Assembly: GCA_021848375.1 (NCBI GenBank)
Contig: JAJZUR010000019.1
Span: 1 to 16,564 of the forward strand
DNA length: 16,564 nucleotides
Direction of reading: 5' to 3'
Source of the DNA: Pseudomonadota bacterium
GTDB lineage: Bacteria; Pseudomonadota; Gammaproteobacteria; UBA6186; Azoamicaceae
Part shown: one piece after another, positions 6,020-14,512 of the stretch
Numbering within the stretch: the stretch's first letter is position 1
How the letters are laid out: each line of letters starts with the position of its first letter
Position numbers and translations under genes: made by a program
The notes under the pieces: model-generated
What the model was told of the DNA's origin: nothing
Databases searched by the model: none
The model's input: only the letters and a program-made list of their open reading frames with translations

Positions 6020-8854
6020 TCACGTTTTGGAAGTGGGCGGTTCTTTTGAGGCAGGAGTAGCCGCAACCAAATCGATGGCGAATTCCCCACAATGCTTGGC
6101 AATTTCATTGCGCGCGACATTATGTAATCGAGTGACTTCATTCCAGTCTGTGCCTTTAGGGAGGATAGGCTTACCGATGGTTATCGTTACTGAAGACCAT
6201 TGCAGGGGTAATTGATCTATTTGCAATAATGAGCGTGATCCTTTGATAGCAATAGGGCACAGCGCCGTTTGGGTATCCACTGCGATTTTAAACGCACCCA
6301 GTTTAAAAGGCCTTAAGCCAATGGCATGCGTAAAGGTACCTTCTGGAAAAATCAATAAAGATTGTTTTTCTTGTAATAAAGCGGTCATATTGGAAGAATC
6401 TGCGATACTTTGTGAAACATCGAGTCTGTCAACGGTTAAAAATCCTAGTTTTTTGATGGCAAATCCAATCAGCGGCCACCGCGCTAGTTCTTTTTTTCCC
6501 GTAAAAACGACATCGATTGGCAGCACGGAAAATAATAAAATAGCATCGATGTAACTTGCATGGTTAGAAATATACATGACGGGTAAGTTTTGGGGTAGAT
6601 TTTCTTTTCCTTGCACCGATAGGGGGCAGAAAGTAAATTTCAGAAGCAGCTTGGCAAAAAAGCGACAGAAAATTCGAGCACGATGGCGTGATAGTAGGAT
6701 AAGTGAGCAATAGAACCATGGAGAAAAAAGAGCGACAATAAGCGCGAGGTAAAATGTGTAGAAATATTGTGCCGTTTTTTTACCGAATTGCTTTAGTGTT
6801 ATAAAAATCCCTTTTATAAATAGTTTAGCCACTTGGAGACTAAAAGGAAGTCCATGTTTCACCAAGCTTCCTTCAAGATAGGCTTTTTTACAGAGCGATC
6901 GTTGTAGTTTGCCGCTAGAGGTTTTGGGAACGGTCCTTGGTGGAACTAAGACAACCTCATCGGGAGGAATGGCGAGGACCACAGAAACTTTTTCGATGAT
7001 CTCATTGATCATTTGCTGGCGTACGGATGTCGCCGTTTCGGCGGTTTCAGTGACGATCACTAATTTTTCCGTTCCCAATTTGGGATCAGAAACGCCAAAT
7101 GCAATAACGCACCCTTTGCGCACACCCGTGACTTCTGCAACGACTTCTTCAATTTCTTGCGGGTATAAATTGCGGCCGGCTTTTATAATCAGATCTTTTT
7201 TACGGCCAGTAATAAAAACTTCTCCATCGACGAGATAAGCGAAATCACCGGTATCCCACCAGCCATCGTGATAAATGGCTTCCGTTGCGGCAACGTTCTG
7301 ATAATAACCCAACATTGCTGAAGGACCTTTAAAATATAGACTGCCGATTTGTCTTTCGGGTAAGGAGTTCCCGGCATCATCCACGACTTTAATTTCGTGT
7401 AAGGGTAAAGGTAAACCACATGAAACAAATTCTAAATAAGGAATTTCTGTTTTTGCACTTGGAATGGCCTTTTGTTTTATTTCAAAGGGATTTCTTAGGA
7501 TGGTATCAATTTTTGGGACACGATGTAGAGGAGGGAAGGTTAATGCAACCGAGGATTCCGCCAAGCCATAGACGGGGTATAAACTTTCTTCTTTAAATCC
7601 AAAGGGAGCAAATTTTTTCGCAAATCGTTCTAATGTTCGAGGGTTGATCGCTTCCGCACCATTGAATGCCAATCGCCAACAACTGAGATCGAGGCCATGG
7701 AGATTCGCATCGTCAATTTTTCGGATACAAAGTTCATAGGCAAAATTTGGTCCGCCGGAGACGGTTCCTCTATGATAGTGAATTGCCCACAGCCAACGTT
7801 CTGGTCGATTAATAAAGGATATGGGTGATAATAATGTGAGCGGATTGGCGTGATATAAGCTGCCAAGCCAGGCGCCAATCAGTCCCATATCATGATAAAG
7901 CGGTAGCCAACTGACGGCGACATCTCTTTGGCTAAATTGAATAGCGTTCCCAAAAGATCGAATATTAGACAATAAATTATGATGGCTAAGGCAAACGCCT
8001 TTGGGATCACTCGTACTGCCGGAAGTATATTGAATAAGAGCGGGATCGTGCGGCTGTAAGGTGATGCGGGGAGGGTTGCCTTTTGCGGTTAATAAGATCT
8101 CTACCGTCGTGACGGTATTTAGACTTTTAATAAAAACGCGTAGCAATTTACTTAAGACTTCAACTTTTGCAAAGGTAATTAACAGTCGAACGCCAGCGTT
8201 ATTTAAAATGGTTGCTTCTCGAAGCGCATACTCTTCAATACGATCGGCGCGTAATGGCGGATAAATTGGGACAGGGATCCCGCCGCAGAGTAAAATGCCA
8301 AAAAAAGCATAAAAAAAGGCTGGTGAAGTGGGTAACATGATAGCCACGGTTTGTCCGGGTTTTAACCCTTGCTCGTACAATCCGGCAGCGACGCGTGTTG
8401 ATGATTCGAATAATTGCCCATAGCGGATAATGATTTCTGCGCCATGCTCATCTTGTAGATAAATATGCGGACGATTTGGATCTTCCGCGGCGTGCCTTTG
8501 TAAGACTTCCACTAAGGTTTTAGCGGATGCAGGATTGATTTCAATTTCTGGTAGGGGGGTAATAAATGCGGTTGGGATAACTTTGCGAATCGGGTGTTCT
8601 TTTTGGATCGCATCGGCAATATCGCGCAGCGTTTTGGCTTCGATCATCAAGGTATCTTCAAATTGGATGGAAAATGCTTTTTCGATCCGCAGAAAAAGTT
8701 CGACGCGACCCAAGCTATCGACGCCTAAATCATTTTCGATTAACGCATCGATGGAAAGATTTGAGAGAACGCGTTCGGTTTTATATTCCGAGATAAATTG
8801 ACGAACGATGGACATTAACGCTTTCTCAATATCCTCTCGTTGATTTTGTTTCAT
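6020..8854 (-). CDS. trifunctional ACP - fatty-acyl-AMP ligase - PlsC-type acyltransferase fusion
   Basis: This is a 944-aa multidomain lipid enzyme. Residues 1-88 are an acyl carrier domain with NDLGVDSLGRVEL (phosphopantetheine serine S47). Residues about 105-665 are an adenylating domain with TSGSTSDPKG (277-286), WLPLYHDMGLIG and SGGPNFAYELC as in fatty-acyl-AMP ligases, YGLAESS (429-435), WWDTGDF (532-538) and the C-terminal catalytic lysine in SSGKLQR (K649). A hydrophobic segment (697-722) then anchors it to the membrane. Residues about 740-920 are a PlsC/LPLAT acyltransferase with NHASYID (HX4D, H765 and D770) and FPEGT (836-840). Inferred action: the fatty acid is activated to acyl-AMP, loaded on the built-in carrier and passed to a lysolipid or similar acceptor. 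It starts 9 bases after the FKBP stop with no strong ribosome binding site. Confidence 0.9.
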   Translation of the reverse strand: MKQNQREDIEKALMSIVRQFISEYKTERVLSNLSIDALIENDLGVDSLGRVELFLRIEKAFSIQFEDTLMIEAKTLRDIADAIQKEHPIRKVIPTAFITPLPEIEINPASAKTLVEVLQRHAAEDPNRPHIYLQDEHGAEIIIRYGQLFESSTRVAAGLYEQGLKPGQTVAIMLPTSPAFFYAFFGILLCGGIPVPIYPPLRADRIEEYALREATILNNAGVRLLITFAKVEVLSKLLRVFIKSLNTVTTVEILLTAKGNPPRITLQPHDPALIQYTSGSTSDPKGVCLSHHNLLSNIRSFGNAIQFSQRDVAVSWLPLYHDMGLIGAWLGSLYHANPLTLLSPISFINRPERWLWAIHYHRGTVSGGPNFAYELCIRKIDDANLHGLDLSCWRLAFNGAEAINPRTLERFAKKFAPFGFKEESLYPVYGLAESSVALTFPPLHRVPKIDTILRNPFEIKQKAIPSAKTEIPYLEFVSCGLPLPLHEIKVVDDAGNSLPERQIGSLYFKGPSAMLGYYQNVAATEAIYHDGWWDTGDFAYLVDGEVFITGRKKDLIIKAGRNLYPQEIEEVVAEVTGVRKGCVIAFGVSDPKLGTEKLVIVTETAETATSVRQQMINEIIEKVSVVLAIPPDEVVLVPPRTVPKTSSGKLQRSLCKKAYLEGSLVKHGLPFSLQVAKLFIKGIFITLKQFGKKTAQYFYTFYLALIVALFSPWFYCSLILLSRHRARIFCRFFAKLLLKFTFCPLSVQGKENLPQNLPVMYISNHASYIDAILLFSVLPIDVVFTGKKELARWPLIGFAIKKLGFLTVDRLDVSQSIADSSNMTALLQEKQSLLIFPEGTFTHAIGLRPFKLGAFKIAVDTQTALCPIAIKGSRSLLQIDQLPLQWSSVTITIGKPILPKGTDWNEVTRLHNVARNEIAKHCGEFAIDLVAATPASKEPPTSKT

Positions 8855-8863
8855 TATGGAATT

Positions 8864-9400
8864 CTATTTATCATCACCGAGTTCTTCATCAAATCCATCT
8901 TGACCTTCATCCAAAGCAGGTTTGACAGCGATCAACTCGATCTCAAAAATCAAGGTAGCATTAGGCGGGATGAGATGACCCACACCTTGTGCACCATAGG
9001 CAAGCTTGGGCGGGAGATAGAGTATCCATTTCGCGCCTGGTTTCATCAATTGCAGCGCTTCAATCCAACCCGGAATGGTAGCATTTAGCGCCAAGGTTGC
9101 TGGTTTATGTTGATTTCTGGAACTATCAAATTCAGTGCCATCAATAAACGTACCGCGATAATTAACCACGACAAAATCAGTGGGTTCTGGGGGCGTGCCT
9201 TCGCCTTCTGTAAGGATTTTATACTGCAAGCCGCTTGGGAGCGTATGTACGCCTGGTTGTTTTTGGTTTTTCGCTAAAAAGGCCTCACCAGCGGCTAAAT
9301 TCTTATTCGCGATTGAAACGGATTCGCTACAGTGTCCGATAAAGGGTACCAGCCATAAAATCAGTGCGCCAAACAGAGAAAATGAGCTTTTTAATAACAT
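8864..9400 (-). CDS. periplasmic FKBP-type peptidyl-prolyl cis-trans isomerase (Mip/FkpA-like, short form)
   Basis: The 178-aa protein begins with a signal sequence (about 1-23, hydrophobic SLFGALILWLVPFIG) followed by a short helical linker AGEAFLAKNQKQPGVHTLPSGLQYKIL, the usual entry into the FKBP domain of Mip and FkpA. The FKBP domain (about 60-162) has VVVNYRGTFIDGTEFDSS, PGWIEALQLMKPGAKW, LAYGAQG and IPPNATLIFEIELI, with the expected active-site residues. The tail is acidic (DEGQDGFDEELGDDK). It is shorter than Mip (about 230 aa) because most of the N-terminal dimerisation helix is missing. I chose ATG 9400, with AAGGA 7 bases upstream, over a TTG at 9415. It assists protein folding in the periplasm and is the first gene of a three-gene unit. 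Confidence 0.92.
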   Translation of the reverse strand: MLLKSSFSLFGALILWLVPFIGHCSESVSIANKNLAAGEAFLAKNQKQPGVHTLPSGLQYKILTEGEGTPPEPTDFVVVNYRGTFIDGTEFDSSRNQHKPATLALNATIPGWIEALQLMKPGAKWILYLPPKLAYGAQGVGHLIPPNATLIFEIELIAVKPALDEGQDGFDEELGDDK

Positions 9401-9413
9401 GAGGGATCCTTTC

Positions 9414-9439
9414 AAAAAAACCTAGAGATAATCTCTCTA
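9414..9439 (-). terminator. weak hairpin with T-run between the PAP2 and FKBP genes
   Basis: On the minus strand TAGAGA and TCTCTA form a perfect 6-bp stem around a 5-base loop (9423-9439), followed by GG and seven T (9420-9414). The stem is AT-rich and short, so termination would be weak. It could attenuate PAP2 transcripts, but it also lies in the FKBP leader, downstream of the tentative promoter. Confidence 0.3.
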
Positions 9440-9466
9440 TTTTGCACATTCAGGATTGCTTATCAA
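9439..9466 (-). promoter_or_regulatory. possible promoter of the FKBP-acyltransferase-methyltransferase unit
   Basis: TTGATA (9466-9461) and CAAAAT (9444-9439) on the minus strand are spaced by 16 bases and lie in the gap between the PAP2 gene and the FKBP gene. The -35 matches at 5 of 6 positions and the -10 at 4 of 6. It is tentative. Confidence 0.3.
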
Positions 9467-9468
9467 GT

Positions 9469-10314
9469 TTAAAATTCAAGTCGCGCACCTAACATTAGAC
9501 CATCTCCTTTGGGATAGGCAGTAAATTGGTAAGCGGGTGTTCGTTCGAGATCGGATTGATAGACGCATTTTGCGGACAAGAAAGCGATGGTCCAACCCAG
9601 AACGACTTGAGAAAGATAATGTCGATTGGAGTTGATTCTCGAAAGTCCTGGTAATGTCGAAAGAAAATACAGCGTGAATTTCAACCCAGGGGGGTCGCTC
9701 ATCATCGCAGCCGTTAAAAGTGGTGTGGCTCCATAAAAGGCATGACCACTAACACCAGTTTGATAGCGGAAAGGCTGCCATTTGGAATCTTCATTTTTAT
9801 TCGGCCTGCCGCTGCCCAACATATTGGTTAAAAACACTTGTTGGAGGCCGCCAACAATAAAAGTCCTCAGACTTCGATATCCCCAAGTGTAAAGCGTATT
9901 TCCCAAAAGGGTATGTTCGCGTAAATGACCAACCCCCATCGCAGTAAGGTAAATGCCTGCATAATAATAGGAAAGGCAGCCGATGGCAGAGGGAATAGTA
10001 AAAAAGTGATCAGTTTGTGATGAACGAATATCCGTTTGCCAATGTTCCGCAAACGCTCTATCCAAGCCTGTATTGGCTAGAATACCCGCAAAGAGGAAAG
10101 TATCGCCAAAGATAATGAGGTTATCGTTTTCAAAATAATTTGAAAAATCGTGTTTTACATCTTGCAGGAGGTTTTGCATCCAATGACTTTCATAGTTGGT
10201 CGGATGTTGTTGGGGAGGCACATCCATACTAATGGCATGCGCATTTGAGAGTGTGAATCCCCATAACAGTGACAGCGCGCAACCAGCGTTAAGAATTCTT
10301 TTTAGATATGTCAT
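9469..10314 (-). CDS. PAP2-superfamily phosphatase, exported
   Basis: This 281-aa protein starts with a clear signal peptide (MTYLKRILNAGCALSLLWGF, probable cleavage after SNAHA at 27). The three PAP2 phosphatase motifs are recognisable but altered: motif 1 is TNMLGSGRP (163-171), where the usual leading lysine is threonine. Motif 2 is VSGHAF (188-193). Motif 3 is SRINSNRH followed by YLSQ (225-236), keeping the nucleophile H232 but with glutamine where the classic aspartate sits. Several hydrophobic segments (for example 151-163 and 213-222) suggest membrane association. The C-terminus MLGARLEF ends in phenylalanine like an outer-membrane strand. Family members dephosphorylate lipid phosphates or pyrophosphates; the substrate here cannot be told. 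Same direction as the lipid-enzyme unit 68 bases downstream. Confidence 0.85.
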   Translation of the reverse strand: MTYLKRILNAGCALSLLWGFTLSNAHAISMDVPPQQHPTNYESHWMQNLLQDVKHDFSNYFENDNLIIFGDTFLFAGILANTGLDRAFAEHWQTDIRSSQTDHFFTIPSAIGCLSYYYAGIYLTAMGVGHLREHTLLGNTLYTWGYRSLRTFIVGGLQQVFLTNMLGSGRPNKNEDSKWQPFRYQTGVSGHAFYGATPLLTAAMMSDPPGLKFTLYFLSTLPGLSRINSNRHYLSQVVLGWTIAFLSAKCVYQSDLERTPAYQFTAYPKGDGLMLGARLEF

Positions 10315-10448
10315 ATCCCTATGTAACCAAATTATCCTACTTACTTTCAGAATGGACTATCGGAGGCGTTGCGTCAAAGAAAATGGGACAGCCAACCATA
10401 ATTTTTTGTGGCTTATTATGATCTACAACTTTTTTGCTATAGGTCGAA
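10315..10448. other. intergenic gap between fumC and the PAP2 gene
   Basis: The 134 bases separate the fumC stop from the PAP2 start on the same strand. I see only a weak AGCCA/TGGCT stem around a T-rich loop (10391-10414) and a lone TTGACG (minus strand, 10377-10372) without a matching -10. The PAP2 start has AGGGAT only 2 bases upstream, a poor ribosome binding site. Confidence 0.4.
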
Positions 10449-11840
10449 TTATTTTTTCTCAATCCCGCCTTGTGTTAATTTTTTGGGATCAAGTAGGCGA
10501 TTCAATTCCGCTTCACTGAGGTTGGTCATTTCTTTTGCGACTGCCTGGATAGAACGCTTTTCTTGATAGGCTCGTTTGGCAATGGCAGCCCCCTTTTCGT
10601 AGCCGATGATGAGATTTAGTGAAGTGACTAAAATCGGGTTTTTAGCGAGTTGTTCTTGAATGTGATCTTTATTAACAATAAAGCCCGCAATGGCCTTATC
10701 TGCTAATGCACGGGCGCTGTTACTCATCAATTGAATGCTTTGTAGAATGTTATACGCAATCACCGGGAGCATGGTATTTAATTGAAAATTCCCAGCAAGT
10801 CCCGCAATACCAACAGTAGTGTCGTTACCAATAACCTGGGCTGCCGCCATACAGACAGCTTCTGGGATAACGGGGTTAACTTTGCCAGGCATAATGCTGC
10901 TGCCGGGTTGTAAGGTTGGCAGGGTAATTTCGCCAAATCCCGCTAATGGACCACTATTCATTAGACGCAGATCATTGGAAATCTTCGTTAAACTGATGGC
11001 AACCACTCGGCATTGTCCTGAAAAAGCGACCATCACATCCTGTGAACCTAACCCTTCAAAATAATTGACATGCGGCGTTAAGGGCAGTTGTGTTTTGTTG
11101 GCTAATTCGACGGTGACACGTTTGCCAAATTCAGGATGTGCATTGATACCAGTCCCGACCGCCGTTCCACCTAATACAATTGTTTGTATGTGCGGAACCA
11201 GAGCTTCAATGCGTTGTATGTCGTGTTTAATTTGATTGGCCCAGCCGCTCAATTCCTGACCAAAGGTTAAGGGCATGGCGTCCATTAAATGCGTACGGCC
11301 GGTTTTAACGATATTTTCTAATGTTTTTGCTTTGTTGGTAATGATTTTTTCCAGATGTTTTAAAGCGGGCAATAAATCCTTCTCTACTTCTATTGCGCAA
11401 CTTAAGTGGATTGCCGTTGGGATCACATCATTACTGCTTTGACTCATATTAACATGATCATTTGGATGAATCGTTAACTGAGAACGCATACTGGCAATGC
11501 GAGCGATGACTTCATTGGCATTCATATTGGAGCTGGTGCCCGATCCCGTTTGGAAAACATCGAGTGGAAATTCTGCGTTATATTGACCTTCCGCAACACT
11601 TTCCGCAGCATCAATGATGGCTTTTGCGATAGCAGGCTCCAATAATTTCAGATCCATATTCACTTTTGCAGCTGCTGCTTTAATTAATGCCAGTGACTTA
11701 ATAAATGGGGCAGGAAGGCGTAAATCACTGATGGGAAAATTATCAATTGCTCGTTGCGTTTGTGCGCCATATAAGGCGTCTTTTGGAACTTGCAGTTCTC
11801 CCATGCTATCTTTTTCGGTACGGGTTTCAGGTTTTTTCAT
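10449..11840 (-). CDS. fumC: class II fumarate hydratase
   Basis: FumC interconverts fumarate and L-malate in the TCA cycle. It belongs to the iron-free, oxygen-stable class II fumarases and acts as a cytoplasmic homotetramer. The 463-aa product has the expected length and signatures: GSGTSSNMNANEVIA (99-113), NMSQSSNDVIPTA (131-143), TGRTHLMDAMP with the active-site histidine H184, and the superfamily signature GSSIMPGKVNP (313-323) containing the catalytic loop serine. The start ATG overlaps the acnA stop as ATGA, with GAAGG 4 bases upstream inside acnA, so fumC is translationally coupled to aconitase. Argininosuccinate lyase and aspartase share the fold, but the overall sequence is plainly fumarase. 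Confidence 0.97.
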   Translation of the reverse strand: MKKPETRTEKDSMGELQVPKDALYGAQTQRAIDNFPISDLRLPAPFIKSLALIKAAAAKVNMDLKLLEPAIAKAIIDAAESVAEGQYNAEFPLDVFQTGSGTSSNMNANEVIARIASMRSQLTIHPNDHVNMSQSSNDVIPTAIHLSCAIEVEKDLLPALKHLEKIITNKAKTLENIVKTGRTHLMDAMPLTFGQELSGWANQIKHDIQRIEALVPHIQTIVLGGTAVGTGINAHPEFGKRVTVELANKTQLPLTPHVNYFEGLGSQDVMVAFSGQCRVVAISLTKISNDLRLMNSGPLAGFGEITLPTLQPGSSIMPGKVNPVIPEAVCMAAAQVIGNDTTVGIAGLAGNFQLNTMLPVIAYNILQSIQLMSNSARALADKAIAGFIVNKDHIQEQLAKNPILVTSLNLIIGYEKGAAIAKRAYQEKRSIQAVAKEMTNLSEAELNRLLDPKKLTQGGIEKK

Positions 11841-14512
11841 GCGGCCTTCTTTGTTAATAATTGTCTTAACACATACTGCAAGATTCCACCATGCTGATAA
11901 TATTCCATTTCTTTCGGAGTATCAATACGGGCAAGTACTTTAAATTTTTTCTCTTCTCCTGTATCACGCATGACATGCACTTCAATCTGTTCACGATGTA
12001 CTAAATTTTCAAGTTGAATGGTATACGTTTCACGCCCTGTCAGGTTAAGCGATTGTGCGTTTTCGCCTGTTATATACTGTAGCGGCAATATTCCCATTCC
12101 AATGAGATTGGATCGATGAATGCGTTCAAAGCTTTCAGCAATAACAGCACGTACGCCGAGCAATAAAGGCCCTTTAGCGGCCCAATCGCGGGAAGATCCG
12201 GTTCCATATTCTTTACCGGCAAGTATAATTAAGGGACACTGTTCTTGTTGGTAGCGCATAGCAGCATCAAAAATGGACATTTTTTCGCCGCTTGGGACGT
12301 GGAGAGTCCAATTGCCTTCGGTGCCTGGTACCAACATGTTTTTAAGGCGTATATTCGCAAAAGTACCGCGCACCATGACTTCATGATTCCCGCGTCTTGA
12401 ACCATAAGAATTGAAATCTTGAGGTGCAACACCTAATTTTTGTAAATATTCGCCTGCCGGACTATTTTTCGCAATATTACCAGCAGGAGAAATATGATCC
12501 GTTGTCACAGAATCTCCCAGTACCGCAAGGACTTTTGCATTATCAATATTGGAAAATTGGGTTGCAGGTTTATAAGACATGCTTGCAAAATAAGGGGGTA
12601 ATTTAACGTAAGTGGAAGATGCTTTCCAATCAAATTGTTCCCCTTTTGGGATCTGTAACTCTTTCCATTGTTTGCCGCCAGTGAAAACGGCTTGATAACG
12701 CGTTTCGAACATATTGGCTTGCACCGTTTGTTGGATTAAGGTTTGGATCTCAGCCCTACTTGGCCAAATATCCTTCAAATAAACTGGCTGATTGTTTTTG
12801 TCTTGTCCAAGGGGTTCTTGATAAAAATCAATATTCATCGTGCCGGCTAGCGCATAAGCAACCACCAACGGAGGAGATGCTAAGTAAGAAAAGCGCACGT
12901 CAGGATGTATGCGTCCTTCAAAATTGCGATTGCCCGAAAGGACAGCAGCAACGGCTAAATTGCCGTCTTTGATGGTTTGGCTAATAGGTTCTAATAAGGG
13001 CCCTGAATTACCAATACAAGTCGTGCAACCATAACCCACGAGATCAAATCCTAACGCATCTAACGGTTGCATTAAATTGGCTTTTTCAAGATAATCGCTC
13101 ACTACTTGGGATCCGGGCGCAAGACTTGTTTTCACCCAGGGTTTGGTCATTAAACCTTTTTCCAGTGCTTTTTTGGCGATTAATCCAGCGGCTAACATTA
13201 CATCAGGATTTGAGGTGTTGGTACAACTGGTAATCGCTGCAATCACAACAGATCCATGCGTTAAAGGATATGGTTTTCCCTCTAGAATGACGTTTTGTGA
13301 AGTGATATTTAGATTTTGATCACTTAACATACTTTGAAACTTTTCTTTTGCAGTTTTTAGGCTAATGCGATCTTGCGGGCGGCGCGGACCAGCAATGCAG
13401 GGAGCAACGGTCCCTAAATCTAATTTCAAAGAATCGGAATATTCTGCATCTTTGCAACCGGTAGTACGAAATATTCCTTGTGCTTTGGCATAAGCTTCAA
13501 CTAATTTAATTTGTTTTTCATCACGACCGGATAATGTCAAATAAGTAAGCGTTTCTTTATCAATTGGAAAGATACCGCAAGTTGCGCCATATTCTGGCGC
13601 CATATTGGCGATGGTTGCGCGATCAGCGAGCGGTAAGTGATCTAAACCATCTCCATAAAATTCTACAAATTTACCGACGACATTTTTTTTGCGCAGCATT
13701 TCGGTAACCGTTAATACCAAATCCGTCGCCGTCGTTCCTTCCGGCATTTTGCCTTCTAATTTAAAGCCAATCACTTCTGGCAGCAGCATAGTGATGGGTT
13801 GTCCTAACATGGCAGCTTCCGCTTCTATGCCGCCAACGCCCCATCCCAAAACGCCTAAGCCGTTGATCATGGTCGTATGCGAATCGGTGCCAACGAGCGT
13901 ATCGGGATAAGCAAAGGTCTCGCCGTTTTGCTCGAGGGTAAAAATGACGCGCGCTAAATATTCTAGATTGACTTGGTGGACAATTCCGGTACCAGGCGGT
14001 ACCACTCTAAAGTTTTGAAAGGCGGTTTGACCCCAGCGTAAAAATGCGTACCGTTCTTCATTGCGGCCAAATTCTTTTTCCACATTTTTTTCAAAAGCTT
14101 GGTGATTCCCGTAAAAATCAACCATCACAGAATGATCAATGACTAATTCTACCGGAGAAAGCGGATTAATTTTTGCGACTGTCCCACCCAGTTTTTGCAT
14201 GGCGTGTCGCATGGCAGCGAGATCAACTACGGCAGGTACGCCCGTAAAATCTTGTAAAATCACTCGCGCTGGCGTAAAAGCGATTTCGTTATCCGAAGGC
14301 ACCTTAGGATTCCACTCGAGCAGCCCTTCAATATCCGCTTTGGTAACCGAAACACCATCTTCCGTGCGAAGTAAGTTTTCCAAGAGGATCTTTAAGGAAT
14401 AGGGAAGTCTTTCCACCCTATATTTTTGATCCAATTTATTTAAATCATAAAAGTGATAGGTTTTCTGAGATACCGTCAAGGTTGACCTAGTTTGAAAGCT
14501 ATTAGAAGACAT
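11837..14512 (-). CDS. acnA: aconitate hydratase A
   Basis: Aconitase isomerises citrate to isocitrate through cis-aconitate using a 4Fe-4S cluster. The 891-aa product matches AcnA/IRP-type aconitases in length and order. Its cluster ligands are C430 (ITSCTNTSNP) and C496/C499 (GYGCTTCIGNSGPL). VGTDSHTTMINGLGVLGWGVGG (207-228) contributes active-site residues. The C-terminal swivel domain has GDSVTTDHISPAGNI, GSRRGNHEVMVRGTFANIRL and GKEYGTGSSRDWAAKGP. ATG 14512 has GGGG 6 bases upstream. It is the first gene of an acnA-fumC pair that overlaps by 4 bases. AcnA is the more oxidation-resistant aconitase in enterobacteria and depends on Fe-S assembly of the kind encoded at the other end of the window. 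Confidence 0.98.
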   Translation of the reverse strand: MSSNSFQTRSTLTVSQKTYHFYDLNKLDQKYRVERLPYSLKILLENLLRTEDGVSVTKADIEGLLEWNPKVPSDNEIAFTPARVILQDFTGVPAVVDLAAMRHAMQKLGGTVAKINPLSPVELVIDHSVMVDFYGNHQAFEKNVEKEFGRNEERYAFLRWGQTAFQNFRVVPPGTGIVHQVNLEYLARVIFTLEQNGETFAYPDTLVGTDSHTTMINGLGVLGWGVGGIEAEAAMLGQPITMLLPEVIGFKLEGKMPEGTTATDLVLTVTEMLRKKNVVGKFVEFYGDGLDHLPLADRATIANMAPEYGATCGIFPIDKETLTYLTLSGRDEKQIKLVEAYAKAQGIFRTTGCKDAEYSDSLKLDLGTVAPCIAGPRRPQDRISLKTAKEKFQSMLSDQNLNITSQNVILEGKPYPLTHGSVVIAAITSCTNTSNPDVMLAAGLIAKKALEKGLMTKPWVKTSLAPGSQVVSDYLEKANLMQPLDALGFDLVGYGCTTCIGNSGPLLEPISQTIKDGNLAVAAVLSGNRNFEGRIHPDVRFSYLASPPLVVAYALAGTMNIDFYQEPLGQDKNNQPVYLKDIWPSRAEIQTLIQQTVQANMFETRYQAVFTGGKQWKELQIPKGEQFDWKASSTYVKLPPYFASMSYKPATQFSNIDNAKVLAVLGDSVTTDHISPAGNIAKNSPAGEYLQKLGVAPQDFNSYGSRRGNHEVMVRGTFANIRLKNMLVPGTEGNWTLHVPSGEKMSIFDAAMRYQQEQCPLIILAGKEYGTGSSRDWAAKGPLLLGVRAVIAESFERIHRSNLIGMGILPLQYITGENAQSLNLTGRETYTIQLENLVHREQIEVHVMRDTGEEKKFKVLARIDTPKEMEYYQHGGILQYVLRQLLTKKAA

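Noticed and set aside
6013..6141. N-terminal extension of 43 residues on the TPR-methyltransferase frame.
   Set aside because: It overlaps the 3' end of the ligase-acyltransferase gene out of frame and has no TPR character; the coupled ATG at 6012 is more likely.
7189..8801. Several open frames (for example 7189-7428, 7630-7878, 8535-8801) within the ACP-FAAL-PlsC gene.
   Set aside because: They are alternative-frame shadows; the long frame carries all conserved motifs through these positions.
9401..9415. TTG start five codons upstream for the FKBP gene.
   Set aside because: The AAGGA lies inside that extension and is ideally placed for ATG 9400.
10349..10377. TTGACG on the minus strand as a -35 box for the PAP2 gene.
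   Set aside because: The hexamer at the correct distance, CATTCT, matches the -10 consensus poorly.
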